Of a stretch of DNA of 17,141 bases, positions 15,532 to 17,141 are shown in pieces (position 1 is the first letter of the stretch; every line of letters starts with the position of its first letter). The translations under genes and the position numbers were made by a program. Under the pieces are notes generated by a model, which was given only the letters and a program-made list of their open reading frames with translations, did no database searches and had not been told where the DNA came from. Source of the stretch: Thermoanaerobacterales bacterium. Its GTDB lineage: Bacteria > Actinomycetota > Acidimicrobiia > Acidimicrobiales > JACDCH01. Location of the stretch: contig PKRH01000079.1 of NCBI GenBank assembly GCA_017577565.1, forward strand, positions 1-17,141, in the 5' to 3' direction.

Positions 15532-15537
15532 AATCTA
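15532..15537 (-). promoter_or_regulatory. -10 box TAGATT of cysM
   Basis: TAGATT on the minus strand lies between the mec-like stop and cysM. A start near 15525 gives a 5' leader of about 43 bases, so cysM can be expressed separately from the mec-like gene. Confidence 0.5.
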
Positions 15538-15558
15538 CCGACGAGGGGGCGGGGGCGC

Positions 15559-15978
15559 CTACCCCGCGGCGGTGGCGTCGACGAGCCGCACGGGCTCCTC
15601 GGTGATCTCGCCGTCGACGATGCGGTACGAGCGGAGGACCGGCGACTCCCGCTTCAGCGACACGATGACGTAGTGCCACGACGGCACCGGCGCCTGGGCC
15701 ACGTCGGTGGGCGACGGGTAGGCCTCGGTGTGGGTGTGGCTGTGCACGACACCGATGATCTCGAGGCCCCGGCCCTCGGCGTCGCGGTCGGCCCGCAGGT
15801 GGTCGCGGGGGTCGACCGTGTAGACGCGGCTGGACGCGGCGGCGTTGCGGCACGGGTAGAACACGGTGGCCGTGTCCGAGCCCGGCTCGCCGGCCAGCAG
15901 GCCGCACGCCTCGTCCGGCAGACCGCCGTAGGCGTGGCCCACCACCTCGTGCCAGACGTCCTCGGTCAGCGACAGCAC
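15559..15978 (-). CDS. JAMM/MPN metalloprotease, Mec-like (CysO-cysteine hydrolase homologue)
   Basis: A 139-residue zinc peptidase of the JAB1/MPN/Mov34 family. The JAMM residues are all present: E23 in PDEACGLLAG, then H79, H81, S89 and D92 in VVHSHTHTEAYPSPTD, in the exact HxH-x7-S-x2-D spacing. In M. tuberculosis the homologue Mec releases cysteine from the CysO-Cys adduct made by CysM. The cysM gene follows here on the same strand, so the same role is likely. The usual cysO gene between them is missing: only 77 bases separate the two genes. GTG 15978 is 7 bases after TAGCCT on the minus strand, suggesting a leaderless mRNA. Confidence 0.92.
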   Translation of the reverse strand: MLSLTEDVWHEVVGHAYGGLPDEACGLLAGEPGSDTATVFYPCRNAAASSRVYTVDPRDHLRADRDAEGRGLEIIGVVHSHTHTEAYPSPTDVAQAPVPSWHYVIVSLKRESPVLRSYRIVDGEITEEPVRLVDATAAG

Positions 15979-15985
15979 GGCCGGC

Positions 15986-15991
15986 AGGCTA
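15986..15991 (-). promoter_or_regulatory. -10 box TAGCCT of the mec-like gene
   Basis: TAGCCT on the minus strand ends 7 bases before GTG 15978, predicting a leaderless start. It is divergent from the smpB promoter about 30 bases away. Confidence 0.6.
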
Positions 15992-16021
15992 GCCCCGGGG
16001 GCGGTCGGCGCCGACCGGCGG

Positions 16022-16027
16022 TACCCT
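16022..16027 (+). promoter_or_regulatory. -10 box TACCCT of smpB
   Basis: TACCCT lies 13 bases before ATG 16041. The transcript would carry a leader of only about 6 bases without a Shine-Dalgarno. Confidence 0.5.
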
Positions 16028-16040
16028 GACCCGTCCTCCT

Positions 16041-16526
16041 ATGGCCCGCACGAAGACTCCGCCCGGCACCCAGCTCATCGCCAGCAACCGACGGGCGCGG
16101 CGCAACTACGACATCCTCGAGACGGTCGAGGCCGGCCTCGTCCTGCGCGGCAGCGAGGTCAAGTCGCTGCGCGAGGCGCGCGTGCAGCTCGGCGACGCCT
16201 ACGCGCGCATCGAGGACGGCGAGGCCTGGCTGGAGTCGATGCACATCGGCGTCTACGAGCACTCGCAGCGCCACAGCGGCCACGAGCCCGAGCGGCGGCG
16301 CAAGCTGCTGCTCCACCGGTCCGAGATCGACCGCCTGCGCCAGATGGTCGACGAGCAGCACCTCACCCTCGTGCCGCTGTCGATCTACTTCAAGAACGGC
16401 ATCGCCAAGGTCGAGCTGGCCCTGGCCCGGGGCCGCAAGACCTACGACAAGCGCCGGGTGCTGGCCGAGCGCGACGCCGCCCGCGAGGCGCAGCGGGCCA
16501 TGGCCCGGGCCGGGCGGGACGACTGA
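16041..16526 (+). CDS. smpB: SsrA-binding protein SmpB
   Basis: Binds tmRNA and brings it to stalled ribosomes for trans-translation, which tags the unfinished protein for proteases such as ClpXP. The 161-residue protein has the family order: IASNRRARRNYDI (residues 13-25), LRGSEVKSLREARVQLGDAYA (35-55), HIGVYEHS, RRRKLLLHRSEI, and the strongly conserved YFKNGIAKVELALARGRKTYDKR (about 115-137). A basic, helical C-terminal tail follows, which enters the ribosome mRNA channel in known structures. ATG 16041 follows a -10 box by 13 bases. The tmRNA gene itself is not in this window. The gene is divergent from the mec-like gene and converges on the bioD-like gene. Confidence 0.97.
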   Translation: MARTKTPPGTQLIASNRRARRNYDILETVEAGLVLRGSEVKSLREARVQLGDAYARIEDGEAWLESMHIGVYEHSQRHSGHEPERRRKLLLHRSEIDRLRQMVDEQHLTLVPLSIYFKNGIAKVELALARGRKTYDKRRVLAERDAAREAQRAMARAGRDD

Positions 16527-16530
16527 CCGA

Positions 16531-16548
16531 CGGCCGGGGCGCCGGCCG
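16531..16548. terminator. Hairpin between smpB and the bioD-like gene
   Basis: CGGCCGG (16531-16537) pairs with CCGGCCG (16542-16548) around a 4-base loop. It lies 4 bases past the smpB stop and 6 bases past the end of the convergent gene. There is no T-tract. The position suggests a bidirectional terminator. Confidence 0.55.
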
Positions 16549-16554
16549 CCGGGG

Positions 16555-17141
16555 TCACGACGGCCAGCCGACGATGGGCGCGACCAGGTCCTCGGGGTCG
16601 GTCACGACCTCGTAGCCGTCCCGCTCGACCAGCCACTCGAGGTTGCGCAGGTGCAGCTCGTCGTCGGGGTCGAAGCGGTTGAGCACGACCGTCAGCGGCC
16701 GCCGCCCGAACGGGGCGGCCGCGAGCCGCACGGCGTTGACGACGCCGAGGCCGGCGTCGGCCACCAGCACGACGTGCTCCGGGTCGAGCGCCTCGGCCAG
16801 GGTGACGGCGTCGCCGTCGTCCGCCAGCGGCGAGCGCACCCCGCCGGCGGTCTCGACCAGCCCGACGCCGACGGCCGGCGGCCAGGCCAGCTCGTCCACG
16901 AGGTCGGCGATCGTGAACCCCGGCCGGCCGAGCGCCGCGGCCGCCATGGGCGGGGCCATCGCCGCCGGGTACCAGCGGTGACGGGGGCAGACGATGGCCG
17001 GGTGGTCGCCGGCGGCGTGGGCCAGCAGCGCGGCGTCGGTCTCGGTCGGGTCGTCGTCGGGGTCGTAGGACTGGACGGGCTTGCGCACGGCCACGATCAG
17101 GCCCTGCGGCGCCGGGGCCTGATCGTGGCCGTGCGCAAGCC
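16555..17141 (-). CDS. BioD-like dethiobiotin synthetase, N-terminus missing or scrambled at the window edge
   Basis: The reliable part (16555 to about 17104) encodes some 180 residues like ATP-dependent dethiobiotin synthetase, a P-loop enzyme that closes the ureido ring in biotin synthesis. Visible family segments are VRKPVQSYDPDDDPTETDA, the HRWYPAAMAPPMAA segment, GVGLVETAGGVRSPLADDGD, VVLVADAGLGVVNAVRL and TVVLNRF. The P-loop that should lie about 25-30 residues before the RKPVQSYD segment is absent. Instead the DNA folds back on itself as a 27-bp perfect inverted repeat, and the frame stays open to the edge with unrelated residues. A GTG at 17094 is a formal start but would give a protein without a P-loop. 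I read it as a gene cut by a contig end or fold-back artefact. A related AAA_26 or CobQ-type protein is possible. Confidence 0.75.
   Translation of the reverse strand, partial: LAHGHDQAPAPQGLIVAVRKPVQSYDPDDDPTETDAALLAHAAGDHPAIVCPRHRWYPAAMAPPMAAAALGRPGFTIADLVDELAWPPAVGVGLVETAGGVRSPLADDGDAVTLAEALDPEHVVLVADAGLGVVNAVRLAAAPFGRRPLTVVLNRFDPDDELHLRNLEWLVERDGYEVVTDPEDLVAPIVGWPS
17078..17141. repeat. Perfect 27-bp inverted repeat at the right edge
   Basis: Bases 17078-17104 and 17115-17141 are exact reverse complements around the 10-base loop TGCGGCGCCG. The repeat runs to the last base and may continue beyond. One arm is normal bioD-like coding sequence (the VAVRKP region); the other is its mirror image, where the missing N-terminus should be. 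Confidence 0.9.

Noticed and set aside
16041..16526. A tmRNA gene near smpB
   Set aside because: I looked on both sides of smpB for a tRNA-like 3' end and a tag-coding frame and found none.

Overview
The window is about 17 kb of very GC-rich DNA, densely coded with strong G/C bias at third codon positions. It looks like an actinobacterial chromosome. Supporting signs are a CysO-dependent-type CysM next to a Mec-like JAMM protease, an Rv1339/rph/rdgB cluster in mycobacterial order, an MT0933-type small protein, an LLM (probably F420-dependent) oxidoreductase, a stand-alone LigD-type polymerase, and many leaderless start codons. The exact lineage cannot be read from the window; an Acidimicrobiia-like actinobacterium is a guess.

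Layout. Bases 3-368 (+) hold the 3' end of a membrane-anchored hypothetical gene, followed by a hairpin-rich convergent gap. A TRAM/Fe-S RNA uracil-5-methyltransferase (-) and ribulose-phosphate 3-epimerase (+) diverge at 1755-1784 from overlapping -10 boxes. A small MT0933-like protein (+) converges on clpP (-). A tRNA gene with anticodon TAG (+) ends 9 bases before the stop of a large secreted M23 peptidase / FG-GAP / GH19 cell-wall hydrolase (-). Then come a LigD-type polymerase (+), a small membrane protein (+) and aconitase (+).

Bases 10347-12498 (-) carry a Rv1339-like metallo-beta-lactamase-fold gene, rph and rdgB. Next is a TMEM165/GDT1-type manganese exporter (+) behind a yybP-ykoY manganese riboswitch, then a 305-base gap with strong inverted repeats. 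On the minus strand follow an LLM oxidoreductase, cysM and a mec-like gene. smpB (+) and a truncated bioD-like gene (-) end the window at a perfect 27-bp fold-back.

How the genes fit together. Most are housekeeping genes: translation quality control (smpB, tRNA, RNA methylation, RNase PH), protein turnover (clpP), central carbon metabolism (rpe, acn), nucleotide sanitation (rdgB), cysteine synthesis (mec/cysM) and manganese homeostasis. The minus-strand order mec, cysM, ..., Rv1339-like, rph, rdgB matches M. tuberculosis Rv1334-Rv1341, but cysO, the rhomboid gene and murI are missing. An LLM gene and the oppositely oriented riboswitch-exporter unit lie in between.

Regulation is unusually readable. 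At least eight genes show a TANNNT -10 box followed by 6-8 bases (mostly exactly 7) and then GTG or ATG, which predicts leaderless mRNAs and fixes their starts. I found no CRISPR array, insertion sequence, prophage or clear new defence system. The most unusual items are the short-variable-arm tRNA with a Leu anticodon, the mec-cysM pair without cysO, the back-to-back leaderless promoter, the three-part wall hydrolase, a candidate structured element at 13363-13447, and the fold-back at the right edge.
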